Of a stretch of DNA of 64,000 nt, positions 1 to 13,288 are shown one piece after another (the stretch's first letter is position 1; each line of letters starts with the position of its first letter). A model generated the notes under the pieces. That model saw only the letters and a program-made list of their open reading frames with translations. It did not search any database and was not told the DNA's origin. Both the position numbers and the translations under genes were made by a program. The stretch comes from Oceanisphaera arctica (lineage in GTDB: Bacteria; Pseudomonadota; Gammaproteobacteria; Enterobacterales; Aeromonadaceae). The DNA lies in assembly GCF_002936955.1 (NCBI RefSeq), contig NZ_MPZM01000008.1, positions 1-64,000 of the forward strand, in the 5' to 3' direction.

Positions 1-119
1 CTGCTTAAACACCCAGCATTAACACACGTTATCTACAGAGTTACACACAACGCAGCCTCGTTTTTATCGATAAAACCGTTAAGATGGCTATATCAATGTT
101 CGCCTTTCGGGAGTCAATC

Positions 120-656
120 ATGCTCACACCATTAAAAAACTATAACGGGATCACCCCCGTATTGGGCAAGGGAGCCTTCGTGGAAGCCTCCGCCGTACTT
201 TATGGCGACATAGTCTTGGGGGAAGACGCCAGCATCTGGCCACTGGTGGCCGCCCGCGGTGACGTCAACCGTATCCGTATCGGTGCCCGCACCAATATTC
301 AGGACGGTGCCGTGCTGCATGTCACTCGCAAGAGTCTGGGCAGGCCCGAGGGATTACCCTTGTTGATCGGAGAGGACGTGACCGTCGGGCACAAGGCGAT
401 GCTGCATGCCTGTGTCATAGGTAACCGGGTGCTGGTCGGCATGGGAGCCATAGTGCTGGATGGAGCAGATATAGAAGATGACGTGATTATCGGTGCCGGC
501 AGTCTGGTACCCCCGGGGAAGAAGTTGGAGTCGGGCTATCTGTATGTCGGCTCACCAGCCAAACAGGTGCGTCCGCTGACGCCAGAAGAAAAAGCATTTT
601 TGCCCGAGTCGGCGGCGAACTATGTGCGCCTTAAAGACGAGTACCTGCAACAATAG
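120..656 (+). CDS. yrdA: Gamma-class carbonic anhydrase-like hexapeptide protein (YrdA)
   Basis: Left-handed beta-helix protein of the gamma carbonic anhydrase/YrdA family. The product is 178 residues, the usual length, and consists almost wholly of hexapeptide repeats. The motif around GDVNRIRIG and the following RTNIQDGAVLH segment, with metal-binding type histidines (VGHKAMLHAC), are visible. The start is the ATG at 120 because CGGGAG lies 6 bases upstream; an ATG at 84 in the same frame has no ribosome site. In E. coli yrdA sits beside the rrnD operon and divergent from it, so rRNA genes may lie just left of this window, but none is visible in the first 119 bases. True enzymatic activity of YrdA proteins is not certain. 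Confidence 0.93.
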   Translation: MLTPLKNYNGITPVLGKGAFVEASAVLYGDIVLGEDASIWPLVAARGDVNRIRIGARTNIQDGAVLHVTRKSLGRPEGLPLLIGEDVTVGHKAMLHACVIGNRVLVGMGAIVLDGADIEDDVIIGAGSLVPPGKKLESGYLYVGSPAKQVRPLTPEEKAFLPESAANYVRLKDEYLQQ

Positions 657-763
657 TGAGGTATGAGGTGGAAGGCGTGAGGAGAGCCAGAAAAAGACAT
701 GACCGGCCATTTTTGTGCTGGTGTCTGTCTTGCGCCTCACCCCTCGCGCTTTCCTCTAACTAT

Positions 764-1024
764 TTACAAGTACAAGCCGCCGTCGGGCCCGAAGGCTTCT
801 TCTCCCACCAGCTCGGCGACCCGCTCTTCGATATCGAAGCGTACCGACTCGAATGCCAGCATGATAGTGCCTTCATCTATGAGGCTCTGGCCGGTCATGT
901 GCTCGAGGTGGGCCAAAGCCAGAAAACAATCGATTTTGCGTCCCTGCCAGTGAGCGGTGAAGGCAATGCCTTGTCGCTCCGGTTGCCAGTCAAGATCGTC
1001 GTCTACAATAATGTCCTGATTCAT
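764..1024 (-). CDS. yrdB: DUF1488 family protein (YrdB)
   Basis: Small acidic protein of 86 residues of the DUF1488 family, equivalent to E. coli YrdB, function unknown. The sequence has the family's pattern of an aromatic-rich N-terminal strand (DLDWQPERQGIAF), a central beta-strand pair and an acidic helix near the end. Its ATG overlaps the aroE stop codon by four bases (ATGA), so it is translationally coupled to aroE, as in E. coli where yrdB also adjoins aroE. No signal peptide or membrane segment is present. Confidence 0.85.
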   Translation of the reverse strand: MNQDIIVDDDLDWQPERQGIAFTAHWQGRKIDCFLALAHLEHMTGQSLIDEGTIMLAFESVRFDIEERVAELVGEEAFGPDGGLYL

Positions 1025-1845
1025 GTTGCTGCCTCCAGTTTGGCTCGCAATGATGTCAACACCGGCATAATGTCTGGCCGTACACCACGCCAGAGATAAA
1101 AGCTTTCCGCTGCCTGCCCCACCAACATGCCCAAGCCATCATGACGATGTTCCAACCCAAGCTCCCTGGCCCAGGCGAGAAAGACGGTTTCTTCACGCCC
1201 ATACATCATATCGTAGACCCGGGTCCCGGGATGACAAACAGCGGCGTCGAGTGACAACGCCTCTCCCTGCAGACTGGCGGAGGTGCTGTTGATGATGATA
1301 TCAAAGCCAGTACCGGGGTGTTCCAGCTGCGCGCTGGTGATATTGCCCAGATGTCCAAAACGCTGCACCAGCTCATCGGCTCTCGCGGGAGTGCGATTTG
1401 CCACCACCAATTGTGCCGGCTGTTCCGCCAATAATGGCGCCATGGCGCCACGGGCCGCACCACCGGCACCAAGCAGTAATATTCTGGCACCAGCCAGGGG
1501 GAATTCCAGTCGCTTGAGATCCAGCACCAGGCCTGCGCCATCCGTATTGTCCCCCAGCCACCAGCCATCCTCCTGCAGATGCAGGGTATTGACGGCACCG
1601 GCCAAGCGGGCTCTTTCCGTCAATTCCCCTGCCAGCTCCATGGCCTGGGTCTTGAACGGCACCGTAATGTTGCACCCCCTGCCGCCTTCGCGCGCAAAGT
1701 GGCTCAGGGTATCGGCAAAACCATCGAGGGGCGCAAGCAGGCGCCGATAGTCGAGTTGTTCGCCTGTTTGCTCGGCGAAGCTGCAATGAATAAAAGGTGA
1801 CTGGCTGTGCTTGATGGGATGACCGATGACGGCATATCTGTCCAT
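1021..1845 (-). CDS. aroE: Shikimate dehydrogenase (NADP+)
   Basis: Reduces 3-dehydroshikimate to shikimate in the cytoplasm, fourth step of the chorismate pathway. The product is 274 residues, against about 272 in E. coli. Shikimate-binding serines lie in KHSQSP (Ser14, Ser16), the catalytic lysine is Lys65 in NITVPFK, Asp102 lies in GDNTDG, and the nucleotide loop GAGGAARG begins at residue 126. The ATG at 1845 is chosen because homology begins at MDRYAVIGHP; the open frame extends upstream to 1959 without family similarity. It is followed by yrdB with a four-base overlap. Unlike E. coli, aroE is separated from tsaC by hdfR and hemF. Confidence 0.96.
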   Translation of the reverse strand: MDRYAVIGHPIKHSQSPFIHCSFAEQTGEQLDYRRLLAPLDGFADTLSHFAREGGRGCNITVPFKTQAMELAGELTERARLAGAVNTLHLQEDGWWLGDNTDGAGLVLDLKRLEFPLAGARILLLGAGGAARGAMAPLLAEQPAQLVVANRTPARADELVQRFGHLGNITSAQLEHPGTGFDIIINSTSASLQGEALSLDAAVCHPGTRVYDMMYGREETVFLAWARELGLEHRHDGLGMLVGQAAESFYLWRGVRPDIMPVLTSLRAKLEAAT

Positions 1846-2014
1846 GATTTCTGCTCTCATAACTGGGCGTAAACGCCGGTACCGAATAAGGTCTGCCTGC
1901 ACCCGGAACCGACGGCAATAATGATAATATTGCCACCGCCGACGCTTTTTTGGTTGCATTAATTACTAAAACGAATAGATTTTGCGCTAACGAACAAAAA
2001 TTTTGTGGCTAGCC

Positions 2015-4367
<2,353 letters not shown>

Positions 4368-4395
4368 TAACTGACAACTTCCTTCATAAAACGAC

Positions 4396-4944
4396 TCAAC
4401 GCCGGTAGCCACAGCCCTTGTTGGGGCAATGCAATCCGCCCTTACGCTCGGTCAAAATGCCAAAACCGCACTCGGGGCAGGACTCGGCCACCGGCCGCTC
4501 GTTAATCACATAGCGACAGGCCGGATAATGATTACAGGCATAGAAGCGTTTGCCATAGCGGGAGGTTCTGGCCACCAGCTGACCTTTGCTGCAGGCCGGG
4601 CACCTTGGGTCTGTCTGGCCCTGATCGTTGATGTCGGCCACATGGTGGCAAGCGGGATAATGGGTACAACCGATGAAAAGGCCGTAGCGGCCTTTCTTGA
4701 TGGCAAGAGGATAACTGCATAACGGACACTGGCTGCCTTCCAGCACTTTCTCCACGTCCTGATCGTGCTCGATGACCTTGAGCGGGCGCAGATAATCGCA
4801 GGCAGGGTAGGACGTACAACCAACAAAGGCGCCATGTTTACCATGGCGCAATTCCAGAGCACCGCCGCACCGGGGGCAAGGTTCATCGCCCCAATCAGGA
4901 GCATGATCCTGGGTATTAAACAGACTGGAATCGATTTTCGACAT
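4396..4944 (-). CDS. yrdD: Topoisomerase-type zinc-finger protein (YrdD)
   Basis: Protein of 182 residues built from four consecutive zinc fingers of the type found at the C-terminus of bacterial topoisomerase I. Each shows CPxC followed by a second cysteine pair: CPRCGG...CTSYPAC, CPLCSY...CTHYPAC, CPACSK...CNHYPAC, CPECGF...CPNKGC. There is no topoisomerase catalytic domain. A nucleic-acid-binding role is inferred; the E. coli homologue is YrdD. It lies between smg and tsaC in the conserved block. Confidence 0.93.
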   Translation of the reverse strand: MSKIDSSLFNTQDHAPDWGDEPCPRCGGALELRHGKHGAFVGCTSYPACDYLRPLKVIEHDQDVEKVLEGSQCPLCSYPLAIKKGRYGLFIGCTHYPACHHVADINDQGQTDPRCPACSKGQLVARTSRYGKRFYACNHYPACRYVINERPVAESCPECGFGILTERKGGLHCPNKGCGYRR

Positions 4945-4991
4945 GCCGCGCCTCCGAATTCATTGACCGAATTCTAACAGCGCGGCCGCCT

Positions 4992-5465
4992 TCAGTGAAC
5001 CGCCCCTTCCGGCTGTTCGAAAATCAGCTCTTCCAGCTGCTGATAGGCCGATTCGCTGCCGGGCACATTGAACAGCACCATCATCACCACCCATTTGAGG
5101 TCGTCCAGCTCGATTTCCGGTGGATCCAGCTCCATCAGTCGATCGATGACAATCTCGCGGGTTTCGGCATCCAGTACCTTGATCTGCTCGAGGAACAACA
5201 GGAAACCACGCCCTTCGGCGTCAATCTTGTACAGCTCTTCCTGTGTGTAGATACGGAATGAATCAGGTGCGGATCTCGCCCATGTCGGTGCCGCTTCCGC
5301 TTCCTGCAATTCGGCAAGGCGTTCCAGCCAGGCCAGCGCCTTGAGGATCTCTTCCTTGTGAAAGCCCGCCTGGGTTAATTCATCGGCGAGAGCATCCTGT
5401 TCCACCATGGCATCTACATCGGTATGGATGTAAGTTTCGAACAAGTACATAAGTACATCGAACAT
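4992..5465 (-). CDS. smg: Smg family protein (DUF494)
   Basis: Acidic 157-residue protein of the Smg/DUF494 family. It starts [16 protein letters not shown], exactly the family N-terminus, and is rich in Asp/Glu. The ATG at 5465 is preceded by AGGAGG and lies two bases after the dprA stop. The function is not firmly known; smg is linked with dprA (smf) across gammaproteobacteria. The wider frame to 5573 is overlap with dprA and is ignored. Confidence 0.95.
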   Translation of the reverse strand: MFDVLMYLFETYIHTDVDAMVEQDALADELTQAGFHKEEILKALAWLERLAELQEAEAAPTWARSAPDSFRIYTQEELYKIDAEGRGFLLFLEQIKVLDAETREIVIDRLMELDPPEIELDDLKWVVMMVLFNVPGSESAYQQLEELIFEQPEGAVH

Positions 5466-5467
5466 GA

Positions 5468-6568
5468 TCAGCCCCTCCTCGCTCTGACATAACCCCCGGG
5501 TACAGCCTCCACCCAGCCAGCCAATTCCAGCTCGACCAACCGGGTAAGTACCTCCTGCACCGGCTGCTGACAACGGGACGCGATCAAATCCACCGCCGTT
5601 GTCTCTATACCTACGTTATCCAACAACTCCGGATAAGGCAATAATTCCTCTGTGGCAGTTGGCCGAACTTTGATCGCCGCCACCGAAAATGCCACCAGCT
5701 CTTCGAGAACATCATTCGCGTCGGAAACCAGCTTAGCTCCTTGCTGTATCAGCCGGTTACAGCCACTGGCCTGCGGGTTTTGCCGCGCGCCGGGAATGGC
5801 AAAGACCTCTCGCCCCTGCTCCATGGCGTAACGTGCGGTAATCAGGGAACCGCTGCGCTCGGCGGCTTCTACGATTAACACCCCCAGACTCAAACCACTG
5901 ATAATGCGATTACGGCGAGGAAAATGATGCGCCAGCGGTCCTTCCCAAGGGTAGCATTCGGATAACAAGGCGCCGCCCTGACTGGCCAGTTCTGCGGCCA
6001 GACGAAGGTGCCGCTTGGGATAACACCGATCCAGTCCCGACCCCAGCACCGCCAGAGTGGTACCACCGACATCCAGTGTCGCCTGATGGCTGAGGCCATC
6101 GATTCCTATCGCCAGCCCCGAGGTAATGACGGCACCGGCAGCCGCCAGCGCCGGAACCAGATTTTTGGTGTTTTCTCTGCCGACATAGGAGGGGTGGCGA
6201 CTACCGACCACTGCAATTTGTGGCAGTGGCAAGGCCGAGAGTTCCCCTTCCACAAACAGCAGCAACGGGGCTCCAGAGACTGCCCTGAGCTGCTCCGGAT
6301 AAGCGGGGTCATCCCACGACAAAATATGACGATTCGGCGCTTTCCCCTGCCATTCCAGCAAGGGTTCCAGAATCGACAGGTGCGGTGTCTGCAGCTGTTC
6401 CAGTTGCTCTTCGCTCAGGCCGCTGGCGGCGAGTTGCACAGAGTTGTACCACTGCGCGCCGAGTTTGGTATGCAGCCGTATGGCCCGAACCGGCCCTATG
6501 CCTCTGGTATGCTGAAGCGCAAGCCAGGGGAGCAGCGGATGCTGCTCAAGACCCGAATCCGGCATCAC
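5468..6568 (-). CDS. dprA: DNA-processing protein DprA (Smf)
   Basis: Loads RecA on incoming single-stranded DNA during natural transformation. The product has 366 residues: an N-terminal helical region with [11 protein letters not shown], then the Rossmann-like DprA domain (about 70-290) with [27 protein letters not shown] and [11 protein letters not shown], and a C-terminal winged-helix domain (about 300-360). The start overlaps the 3' end of the upstream LysM gene by 23 bases, so the two are probably one transcript. Presence of DprA does not by itself show competence; no com or pil genes are in the window. Confidence 0.96.
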   Translation of the reverse strand: MMPDSGLEQHPLLPWLALQHTRGIGPVRAIRLHTKLGAQWYNSVQLAASGLSEEQLEQLQTPHLSILEPLLEWQGKAPNRHILSWDDPAYPEQLRAVSGAPLLLFVEGELSALPLPQIAVVGSRHPSYVGRENTKNLVPALAAAGAVITSGLAIGIDGLSHQATLDVGGTTLAVLGSGLDRCYPKRHLRLAAELASQGGALLSECYPWEGPLAHHFPRRNRIISGLSLGVLIVEAAERSGSLITARYAMEQGREVFAIPGARQNPQASGCNRLIQQGAKLVSDANDVLEELVAFSVAAIKVRPTATEELLPYPELLDNVGIETTAVDLIASRCQQPVQEVLTRLVELELAGWVEAVPGGYVRARRG

Positions 6569-7670
6569 TCACATTGCTCAGCGAATAATTCGTCTGAACC
6601 AGACCTTTGCTGTCCAGCACCAGGGCGGCACTGGTCTGCTCGTCCACCTTGAACACCATGATGCGGGCCACCGCTTCAGCCGGCAGCTGCTCGGGCCGGC
6701 TGCTGGTGCGCAGATAGGCTCCTGCGCTGTCCGCATAGCTCAGCCTGCCGGAAGAGCCGGGGTTAACGTCGTATACACCGGGCCCGGGTTTCATCACCGC
6801 ATAGAGATCACCGCTACGAACACCATCCGCATTACCCTTGTTGATAAATACGACGCCATGTCGTCCGGTGACGCTGCCCTCGGTACCCATGGCCAGAATA
6901 TAAGCCTGGTCGAGCGCCGGTCCCGGCCGGGGGTAGTAAAATGCCGCAATACCACCATCCATGGTCAGGGGCAGCACCTTGTCTCCCTGGCGCATCTCCT
7001 GCTTCATGCTGCTGACCTGTACCTCGGTCATCTGGTAACCCCGCTGCTCCTGTGCCAGCACAGTGCCGACCAGTGCTGCCTTCTGTCCAAGCTCGGCATG
7101 GGTAAAGCGGTCGGTCAGTATTTCCTGCGGGCGATAAACTCCATAGATGGTGCCCGAGGTCAGTTGGCCGCGAACATAGACCGATGACCCTTTCACCATG
7201 GCTTCCCGGCCTTGCTGATCGCCGAGGATATAAGATGCCTGACCAAATACCGCCGGTGACATGACTCTGTGGCTGTCAACGAAGTTCAGCATCGAACTGA
7301 GCGGTATGGTCGCCACGGCAGCTTCGGTCCGTACCCGAGGAGAAAGACGCACCGTTGCCACATTAGTACCATCGTCTTTCACCAACCTGGGCTGACCATC
7401 CACCCAGATCAGCCGCAGCACATCGCCCGGGTAGATCAGGTGGGGGTTGGCTATCTGCTGGTTGGCCTGCCACAATTTCGGCCACAGCCAGGGGGATTTA
7501 AGGAAGTGGGCAGAAATATCCCACAGGGTGTCTCCCTTGCGCACCGTGTAGCGCTCGGGGTAACTCTCATTCAGCTCAAGGCGGCTGGTATTCGACTCAA
7601 GGGTGTTGGCCTGCAGGCCAAAACAACACCCCGCCAGCAACCCGAGTAAAAATCGGCATCTCTGTTTCAT
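6546..7670 (-). CDS. LysM-domain periplasmic protein upstream of dprA
   Basis: Secreted protein of 374 residues. A signal peptide covers about the first 22 residues (KQRCRFLLGLLAGCCFGLQA), followed by one LysM module (about 40-90: YTVRKGDTLWDISAHFL ... HLIYPGDVLRLIW) that binds peptidoglycan, then about 280 residues of no domain I recognise. The start is ATG 7670 or the GTG three bases upstream; AGGGA lies about 11 bases before. This gene is a common neighbour of dprA and def in Vibrio, Shewanella and Aeromonas relatives, inserted between dprA and def relative to E. coli. It is divergent from def with a 95-base promoter region between them. Confidence 0.88.
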   Translation of the reverse strand: MKQRCRFLLGLLAGCCFGLQANTLESNTSRLELNESYPERYTVRKGDTLWDISAHFLKSPWLWPKLWQANQQIANPHLIYPGDVLRLIWVDGQPRLVKDDGTNVATVRLSPRVRTEAAVATIPLSSMLNFVDSHRVMSPAVFGQASYILGDQQGREAMVKGSSVYVRGQLTSGTIYGVYRPQEILTDRFTHAELGQKAALVGTVLAQEQRGYQMTEVQVSSMKQEMRQGDKVLPLTMDGGIAAFYYPRPGPALDQAYILAMGTEGSVTGRHGVVFINKGNADGVRSGDLYAVMKPGPGVYDVNPGSSGRLSYADSAGAYLRTSSRPEQLPAEAVARIMVFKVDEQTSAALVLDSKGLVQTNYSLSNVSDAGFGS

Positions 7671-7765
7671 CACATCCGTGTCCCTAAAGTTAACTCTTAC
7701 TGTTTTTTATGCGCTTAAATGGCTAAAATACTATCAGTATCGATACAGAAATAAGCAAGGTAGTC

Positions 7766-8275
7766 ATGGCAAAAGTGTTAGAAGTATTACGTTTTCCCGA
7801 TGAGCGGCTGCGTACCGTCGCCAAACCCGTCACCGAGTTCACTCCGACTTTACAGCAAATTGTAGATGATATGTTTGAAACCATGTACGCCGAAGAAGGC
7901 ATTGGCCTGGCGGCGACTCAGGTCGACTTTCATCAGCAGTTGATCGTAATGGATGTGTCTGAAGACCGGCAGCAACAGCTGGTACTGATCAACCCGGAAA
8001 TTCTCGAGCAAAGCGGCAGCACCGGTATAGAAGAAGGTTGCCTGTCGGTGCCCGGCGCTCGGGCCCTGGTGGAAAGAGCCGAGCGCATCAAGATCCGGGC
8101 CCAGGATCGTCATGGCAAGGTATTCGAGCTGGAAGCCGACGATCTGCTGGCCATCTGCATACAACATGAAATGGATCACCTGATCGGCAAGCTGTTTGTC
8201 GATTACCTGTCTCCGCTCAAGCGCCAGCGCATACGCCAGAAAATGGAAAAGCTTGCCAAGCAAGAAGCACAATAA
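7766..8275 (+). CDS. def: Peptide deformylase
   Basis: Removes the formyl group from the N-terminal methionine of nascent proteins; Fe(II)/Zn metalloenzyme. All three motifs are present in the 169-residue product: GIGLAATQ at 45-52, EGCLS at 90-94 (metal ligand Cys92) and HEMDH at 134-138 (ligands His134 and His138, catalytic Glu135). AAGG lies seven bases before the ATG. It is followed after 22 bases by fmt, so formyl addition and removal are encoded together, then rsmB and trkA on the same strand. Confidence 0.98.
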   Translation: MAKVLEVLRFPDERLRTVAKPVTEFTPTLQQIVDDMFETMYAEEGIGLAATQVDFHQQLIVMDVSEDRQQQLVLINPEILEQSGSTGIEEGCLSVPGARALVERAERIKIRAQDRHGKVFELEADDLLAICIQHEMDHLIGKLFVDYLSPLKRQRIRQKMEKLAKQEAQ

Positions 8276-8297
8276 TTCCAATAATAAAGGACGCCCC

Positions 8298-9242
8298 TTG
8301 AGCAAACTCAATATCATTTTTGCCGGCACCCCGGACTTCGCCGCCCGTCATCTGCGGGCGCTGCTCGGCTCGGAACACAATATCGTCGCCGTTTATACCC
8401 AGCCGGACCGGCCTGCCGGTCGTGGCAAGAAGCTGACCCCAAGCCCGGTCAAGGTGGCCGCCGAACTAGCAGGCATTCCGGTATTTCAGCCCCAGAGCCT
8501 GCGCAATGAAGAAGCGCAACAGCAGCTTGCCGCCCTCAACGCCGACATCATGGTGGTGGTGGCCTACGGTCTGATCCTGCCTCAGGTGGTACTGGACGCG
8601 CCGCGTCTGGGCTGTATCAATGTGCACGGTTCTCTGCTGCCGCGCTGGCGTGGCGCCGCCCCCATTCAACGCGCCATCTGGGCCGGCGACCGGGAAACCG
8701 GCGTCACCATCATGCAGATGGACAAGGGTCTGGATACCGGTGCCATGCTGCATCTGGCTCGCCTGCCGATCGAGGCTCAGGATACCTCCGCCAGCCTGTA
8801 TGACAAGCTGGCCGACATAGGCCCTCAGGCGCTACTGCAGGCCCTGAACCGGATAGCCGATGGCAGCATCAAAGCCGAGCCTCAGGATGACACCCAGGCC
8901 AACTACGCGGAAAAGCTTTCGAAGGAAGAAGCGCTTATCGACTGGCAGCAACCGGCTGAACAGCTCGAACGCTGCGTGCGCGCCTTCAACCCCTGGCCAT
9001 TCAGCTACTTCATGGTCGGCGAGCACAACATCAAGGTCTGGCAGGCCGAAGTACTGGATGAGAGTGCCGACCAGGCGCCCGGCACCATAATCCGTGCCGG
9101 CAAGGCTGGTATCGTCGTGGCCACCGGCAAGGGTGTGCTGCGCCTGCTCAGCCTGCAACCGCCGGGCAAGAAAGCCATGAACTGTCAGGATCTGCTCAAC
9201 GCCCGCAAGGACTGGTTCCAGCCCGGCAATCGCCTGGCGTGA
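8298..9242 (+). CDS. fmt: Methionyl-tRNA formyltransferase
   Basis: Transfers a formyl group from 10-formyl-THF to initiator Met-tRNA. The product has 314 residues. N-terminal formyltransferase fold with [12 protein letters not shown]; the [13 protein letters not shown] motif at about 110-122 includes Asn108 and His110; the C-terminal OB-like tRNA-binding domain ends in [12 protein letters not shown]...GNRL. Translation most likely begins at TTG 8298: AAAGGA lies six bases upstream and homology begins two residues later. The ATG at 8196 in the same frame lies inside def and is not credible. Confidence 0.96.
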   Translation: MSKLNIIFAGTPDFAARHLRALLGSEHNIVAVYTQPDRPAGRGKKLTPSPVKVAAELAGIPVFQPQSLRNEEAQQQLAALNADIMVVVAYGLILPQVVLDAPRLGCINVHGSLLPRWRGAAPIQRAIWAGDRETGVTIMQMDKGLDTGAMLHLARLPIEAQDTSASLYDKLADIGPQALLQALNRIADGSIKAEPQDDTQANYAEKLSKEEALIDWQQPAEQLERCVRAFNPWPFSYFMVGEHNIKVWQAEVLDESADQAPGTIIRAGKAGIVVATGKGVLRLLSLQPPGKKAMNCQDLLNARKDWFQPGNRLA

Positions 9243-9267
9243 ACACACTTAACTCAGTGGTAATCAT

Positions 9268-10563
9268 ATGAAAACCCGTGCCGCCGCGGCCAACATCCTT
9301 CATCAGGTACTCAACCAGGGGCAGTCGTTATCTACCCTGCTGCCGCGTTATCAGCAGGAAGTGGCCGCCAAAGATCGCGCCCTGCTGCAGGAGCTGTGTT
9401 TCGGCACCCTGCGCTGGTATAGCCGACTCGACGCCATCGCCAAGCAACTGCTGGAAAAGCCGCTCAAGGGCAAATATCAGTCGGTGCATTCGCTTCTGCT
9501 GGTGGGCATCTATCAGCTACTCTACACACGCATCCCGGCTCACGCCGCCCTGGCGGAAACCGTCAACGCCTGCAAGCTCCTGAAAGCCGAGCCCTTCAAG
9601 GGCATGGTCAACGGCGTACTGCGTAACGTTCAGCGCCAACAGGACGAGCTGACCGCCAAAGTCGACGCCCTGCCTCAATTGCGCCTGGCCCACCCCAACT
9701 GGCTGGTCAAACGCCTGCAAAAGGCCTATCCCGAGCAGTGGCAGGACATCCTCGAGGCCAATAACCAGCATCCGCCGATGTGGATTCGGGTCAACCAGAG
9801 CCATCACTCACGGGAAGACTACCTGGCATTGCTGCAGCAAAGTGGTCAGGAAGCGGAACCCGACAATCTGGCCGAGGGCGCCCTGCGTCTGGCCCGCCCG
9901 GCGGATGTGACCACACTGCCCGGTTTCGAGCTGGGTCACAGCTCTGTGCAGGATGCTGCGGCACAGATGGCCGCCCAGCTGCTGGAAGCCGCCCCCGGCG
10001 AGACCGTTCTCGATGCCTGTGCCGCCCCCGGTGGCAAAACCGCCCATATCCTCGAACGCCAGCCGGCACTGGCCCAGCTGGTTGCCGTCGACATGGACGG
10101 CGAACGGCTGAAACGGGTATACCAGAATCTGGAGCGCATCGGGCTGCAGGCGACGGTTATTCAGGGTGATGCCGCCAAGCCTGCCGACTGGTGGCAGGGC
10201 CCGGCCTTCGATCGCATCCTGCTGGACGCGCCCTGTTCGGCCACCGGCGTTATTCGCCGCCATCCGGACATCAAGTGGCTGCGCCGCCCGGACGATATCG
10301 CCCAGCTGGCCGCCCTGCAGGCGCAGATCCTGGACGCCCTCTGGCAACAACTGAAGCCCGGCGGTACCCTGCTCTACGCCACCTGCTCCATACTGCCGGA
10401 TGAGAACAGCGCCCAGATCAAGGCGTTTCTGCAACGCACCCCGGATGCCCGTCACCTACCCCTGCACCCGAGCGATACGGTCGAGCAACCGGGCTGGCAA
10501 TTACTGCCGGGAGCCGAACAGCGAGATGGCTTCTACTACGCCAAGCTGAGTAAATTACCATGA
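9268..10563 (+). CDS. rsmB: 16S rRNA m5C967 methyltransferase RsmB
   Basis: SAM-dependent methyltransferase of 431 residues. The N-terminal NusB-like RNA-binding domain (about 1-140) is followed by a Rossmann methyltransferase domain with [14 protein letters not shown] (SAM site), [16 protein letters not shown] (motif IV cysteine) and [11 protein letters not shown] (motif VI cysteine). It begins 25 bases after fmt and its stop overlaps the trkA ATG by four bases (ATGA), so the two are translationally coupled, the same order as in E. coli. Confidence 0.97.
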   Translation: MKTRAAAANILHQVLNQGQSLSTLLPRYQQEVAAKDRALLQELCFGTLRWYSRLDAIAKQLLEKPLKGKYQSVHSLLLVGIYQLLYTRIPAHAALAETVNACKLLKAEPFKGMVNGVLRNVQRQQDELTAKVDALPQLRLAHPNWLVKRLQKAYPEQWQDILEANNQHPPMWIRVNQSHHSREDYLALLQQSGQEAEPDNLAEGALRLARPADVTTLPGFELGHSSVQDAAAQMAAQLLEAAPGETVLDACAAPGGKTAHILERQPALAQLVAVDMDGERLKRVYQNLERIGLQATVIQGDAAKPADWWQGPAFDRILLDAPCSATGVIRRHPDIKWLRRPDDIAQLAALQAQILDALWQQLKPGGTLLYATCSILPDENSAQIKAFLQRTPDARHLPLHPSDTVEQPGWQLLPGAEQRDGFYYAKLSKLP

Positions 10564-11936
10564 AAATCATCATTCTCGGCGCCGGTCAGGTAGGGGGTAC
10601 CCTGGCGGAAAACCTGGTGGGCGAGAATAACGATATAACCATCGTCGATACCGATAGCGAGCGGTTGCGGGAGCTGCAGGACAAATACGATTTGCGGGTG
10701 GTCAACGGCCACGGCGCCTATCCCAACGTGCTGCGCGAAGCCGGTGCCCAGGATGCAGACATGCTGGTGGCGGTGACAAGCAGCGACGAAACCAACATGA
10801 TTGCCTGTCAGGTGGCCTACTCGCTGTTCAACACGCCCAACAAGGTGGCCCGGATCCGCTCGCCGGAGTTTCTGGCCGAGCGCGAACGGCTGTTTCTCAA
10901 CGAGGCGCTTCCGGTCGACAATCTGATCGCCCCCGAACAGCTGGTAACCGAATACATCTATCGGCTGATCCAGTATCCGGGCGCCCTGCAGGTGGTGGAC
11001 TTCGCCGAAGGCAAGGTGGGTCTGGTGGCGATCAAGGCCTATTACGGCGGCCCTCTGGTGGGCAACGCCCTGTCTACCCTGCGCGAACACATGCCCAACA
11101 TAGATACCCGTGTAGCGGCCATCTTCCGTCAGGACAGGCCGATACGCCCCCAGGGCACCACCATTATCGAGGCCGACGACGAGGTGTTTTTCGTCGCCGC
11201 CAGCGGCCATATCCGCGCCGTGATGTCGGAACTGCAACGACTGGAAAGTGACTACAAGCGCATCATGATCGTCGGCGGCGGCAACATAGGTGCCGGTCTG
11301 GCCCGCCGGCTGGAGAAGCGTTATTCGGTCAAGCTTATCGAGCACAATCCCAGAAGAGCCGAGCAGCTTTCCGAACTGCTGGAGCACACCATCGTCTTCT
11401 GCGGTGACGCCGCCGATCAGGAACTGCTGGTAGAAGAGCATATCGATCAGGTGGATGTGTTCATCGCCGTCACCAACAAGGACGAGGCCAACATCATGTC
11501 GGCCATGCTCGCCAAAAAACTGGGCGCCAGAAAGGTGATGGTGCTGATCCAGCGCGGTGCCTATGTCGATCTGGTGCAGGGCGGCAGCATCGATGTGGCC
11601 ATATCCCCCCAGCAGGCCACCATTTCGGCGCTGCTGACCCACGTGCGTCGGGCCGACATCGTCAACGTCTACTCCCTGCGTCGTGGGGCGGCGGAAGCCA
11701 TCGAAGCCATCGCCCACGGTGACAGATCCACCTCCAAGGTGGTCGGTCGCAAGGTGGGTGAACTCAAGCTGCCTCCCGGCACTACCATCGGCGCCATAGT
11801 GCGCGGCGACGAGGTACTGATCGCCCACGACAGGACTGTGATCGAGCAGAACGATCACGTGGTGCTGTTTCTGGTAGACAAGAAATTCATTCCGGAAGTG
11901 GAGCGGCTGTTCCAGCCCAGCCCCTTCTTCCTTTAA
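10560..11936 (+). CDS. trkA: Trk potassium uptake regulatory subunit TrkA
   Basis: Cytoplasmic NAD-binding gating subunit of the TrkH/TrkG K+ channel, 458 residues (usual length). Two tandem RCK units are present: the first opens with [19 protein letters not shown], the second with [18 protein letters not shown] at about residue 235; each is followed by an RCK-C domain. It is coupled to rsmB by overlap and converges on rmuC with a four-base 3' overlap. No trkH is in the window. Confidence 0.97.
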   Translation: MKIIILGAGQVGGTLAENLVGENNDITIVDTDSERLRELQDKYDLRVVNGHGAYPNVLREAGAQDADMLVAVTSSDETNMIACQVAYSLFNTPNKVARIRSPEFLAERERLFLNEALPVDNLIAPEQLVTEYIYRLIQYPGALQVVDFAEGKVGLVAIKAYYGGPLVGNALSTLREHMPNIDTRVAAIFRQDRPIRPQGTTIIEADDEVFFVAASGHIRAVMSELQRLESDYKRIMIVGGGNIGAGLARRLEKRYSVKLIEHNPRRAEQLSELLEHTIVFCGDAADQELLVEEHIDQVDVFIAVTNKDEANIMSAMLAKKLGARKVMVLIQRGAYVDLVQGGSIDVAISPQQATISALLTHVRRADIVNVYSLRRGAAEAIEAIAHGDRSTSKVVGRKVGELKLPPGTTIGAIVRGDEVLIAHDRTVIEQNDHVVLFLVDKKFIPEVERLFQPSPFFL

Positions 11937-13288
11937 TCTGCTGCCCGGCCGCCGGGCAGGGAATGCAGCGGCGCTTCTTCGGTTGCTCTTTCCCGCAAGT
12001 GCTCGGGCAGGGGTTTGGTGACTTCCACCCCCAGCTCGCGAAAGGCCTCGGCCTGGCGGATCAAGTTGCCACGACCACTGGTCAATTTCTTCATCGCCCG
12101 CTGATAGCTGTCGTCGGCCCGTTGCAACGACTGGCCCATGGCTTCCATGTCTTCCGTGAACAGACGCAGTTTTTCGTAGATTTTTCCTGCCGATTCGGCA
12201 ATTTTACGGGCATTCTGATTCTGCCGTTCCACCCGCCACAGATTCTCTATGGTGCGTAGCGCTACCAGCAGATTGGTGGGGCTGACCAGCAGAATATTGT
12301 GGTCCAGGGCGTATTTCATTAGTCCCGGTTCCGCCTCTACCGCCACCAGAAAGGCCGGTTCCACCGCCACGAACATCAGCACATAATCGAGGGTTCTCAC
12401 CCCCTGCAGGTGCTGATAGTCCTTGCGCCCCAGCTCGCGGATATGGCCCCGCACCGAGGTGACGTGATCGCGCAGGGCCTGTTCCCGTTCAGCCGGGTCC
12501 TCGCCGTTGAAGTAGCGCTCGTAGGCGGTGAGCGAGACCTTGGCGTCGATGATGATGTCCTTGTCTTGCGGCAGGTGCACCACCACATCCGGCTGATAGC
12601 GCTTGCCCTCGGCGTTGTTCAGGCTGAGCTGGGTGCTGTACTCGTGGCCTTCGCGCAACCCCGACTCGGACAAAACCCGCGACAAGACCACCTCGCCCCA
12701 GTTGCCCTGCTGCTTGCTGTCGCCTTTCAACGCCTTGGTCAAGGCCGCTGTATCGACGCTCATCTGCTGGTGTAGCTCGGCCAGTCGTTCTATCTCGAAT
12801 TTCAGGCTGTGGCGCTGGCGGCTTTCGTCCGCATAGGTTTCCTGCATGTTGCGACGAAACCCCTCCAGCTGCTCGCGCAGCGGCGACAGCAGCCCGTCCA
12901 GGCTGTTCTGGTTCAGCTCGCGGAAGTTGTGGGTTTTCTGCTCGAAGATACGCTGGGCCAGATTCTCGAACTGCTGCCCCAGCCGGGTTTCGCTCGCCTC
13001 CAACTGGGCCTGCTTTTCTGCCGCCCACTGCCGCTCCTGGCGCAGCAGGGTTTCATATTCCTTGAGTCGACCGTTCATTTTCAGCATCAGTTGCTGCTGT
13101 TGATCCAGTCGTTTCCGGGTGTCCTGCAGCTCGCCGCTGCGCTCGCTCAGTTGAGCCTGCAGCTGCTGGTTTTGCTGGGCCAGCAATTGCAGCCGGGTCC
13201 CCAGGCCGAGCCGTGTCAGCCCCCAGCCTGCCAGGGCGGCAGCCGCCGCCAGCAGATAGGGCCAGGTATTGGTCAGCATCAGGTCCAT
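11933..13288 (-). CDS. rmuC: DNA recombination protein RmuC
   Basis: Membrane-anchored nuclease-like protein that limits inversions at short inverted repeats in E. coli. The 451-residue product has an N-terminal membrane segment (about 8-25), a long coiled coil rich in Gln/Leu (about 30-180) and the RmuC domain with [38 protein letters not shown] and [14 protein letters not shown]. The ATG at 13288 shares one base with the stop of the upstream small ORF (TGATG), implying coupled translation. Confidence 0.95.
   Translation of the reverse strand: MDLMLTNTWPYLLAAAAALAGWGLTRLGLGTRLQLLAQQNQQLQAQLSERSGELQDTRKRLDQQQQLMLKMNGRLKEYETLLRQERQWAAEKQAQLEASETRLGQQFENLAQRIFEQKTHNFRELNQNSLDGLLSPLREQLEGFRRNMQETYADESRQRHSLKFEIERLAELHQQMSVDTAALTKALKGDSKQQGNWGEVVLSRVLSESGLREGHEYSTQLSLNNAEGKRYQPDVVVHLPQDKDIIIDAKVSLTAYERYFNGEDPAEREQALRDHVTSVRGHIRELGRKDYQHLQGVRTLDYVLMFVAVEPAFLVAVEAEPGLMKYALDHNILLVSPTNLLVALRTIENLWRVERQNQNARKIAESAGKIYEKLRLFTEDMEAMGQSLQRADDSYQRAMKKLTSGRGNLIRQAEAFRELGVEVTKPLPEHLRERATEEAPLHSLPGGRAAD

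Noticed and set aside
29-37. DnaA-box-like TTATCTACA upstream of yrdA
   Set aside because: One mismatch to TTATCCACA and only a weaker second copy nearby; no AT-rich unwinding region or dnaA/dnaN, gidA or similar genes, so no support for an origin.
656-763. Imperfect inverted segment between yrdA and yrdB as a terminator
   Set aside because: Complementary GAGG/CCTC tracts exist but pairing is scattered and there is no T-run after a stable stem.
656-1099. 147-codon plus-strand ORF after yrdA
   Set aside because: It is antisense to the well-supported yrdB and has no ribosome site or similarity; shadow frame.
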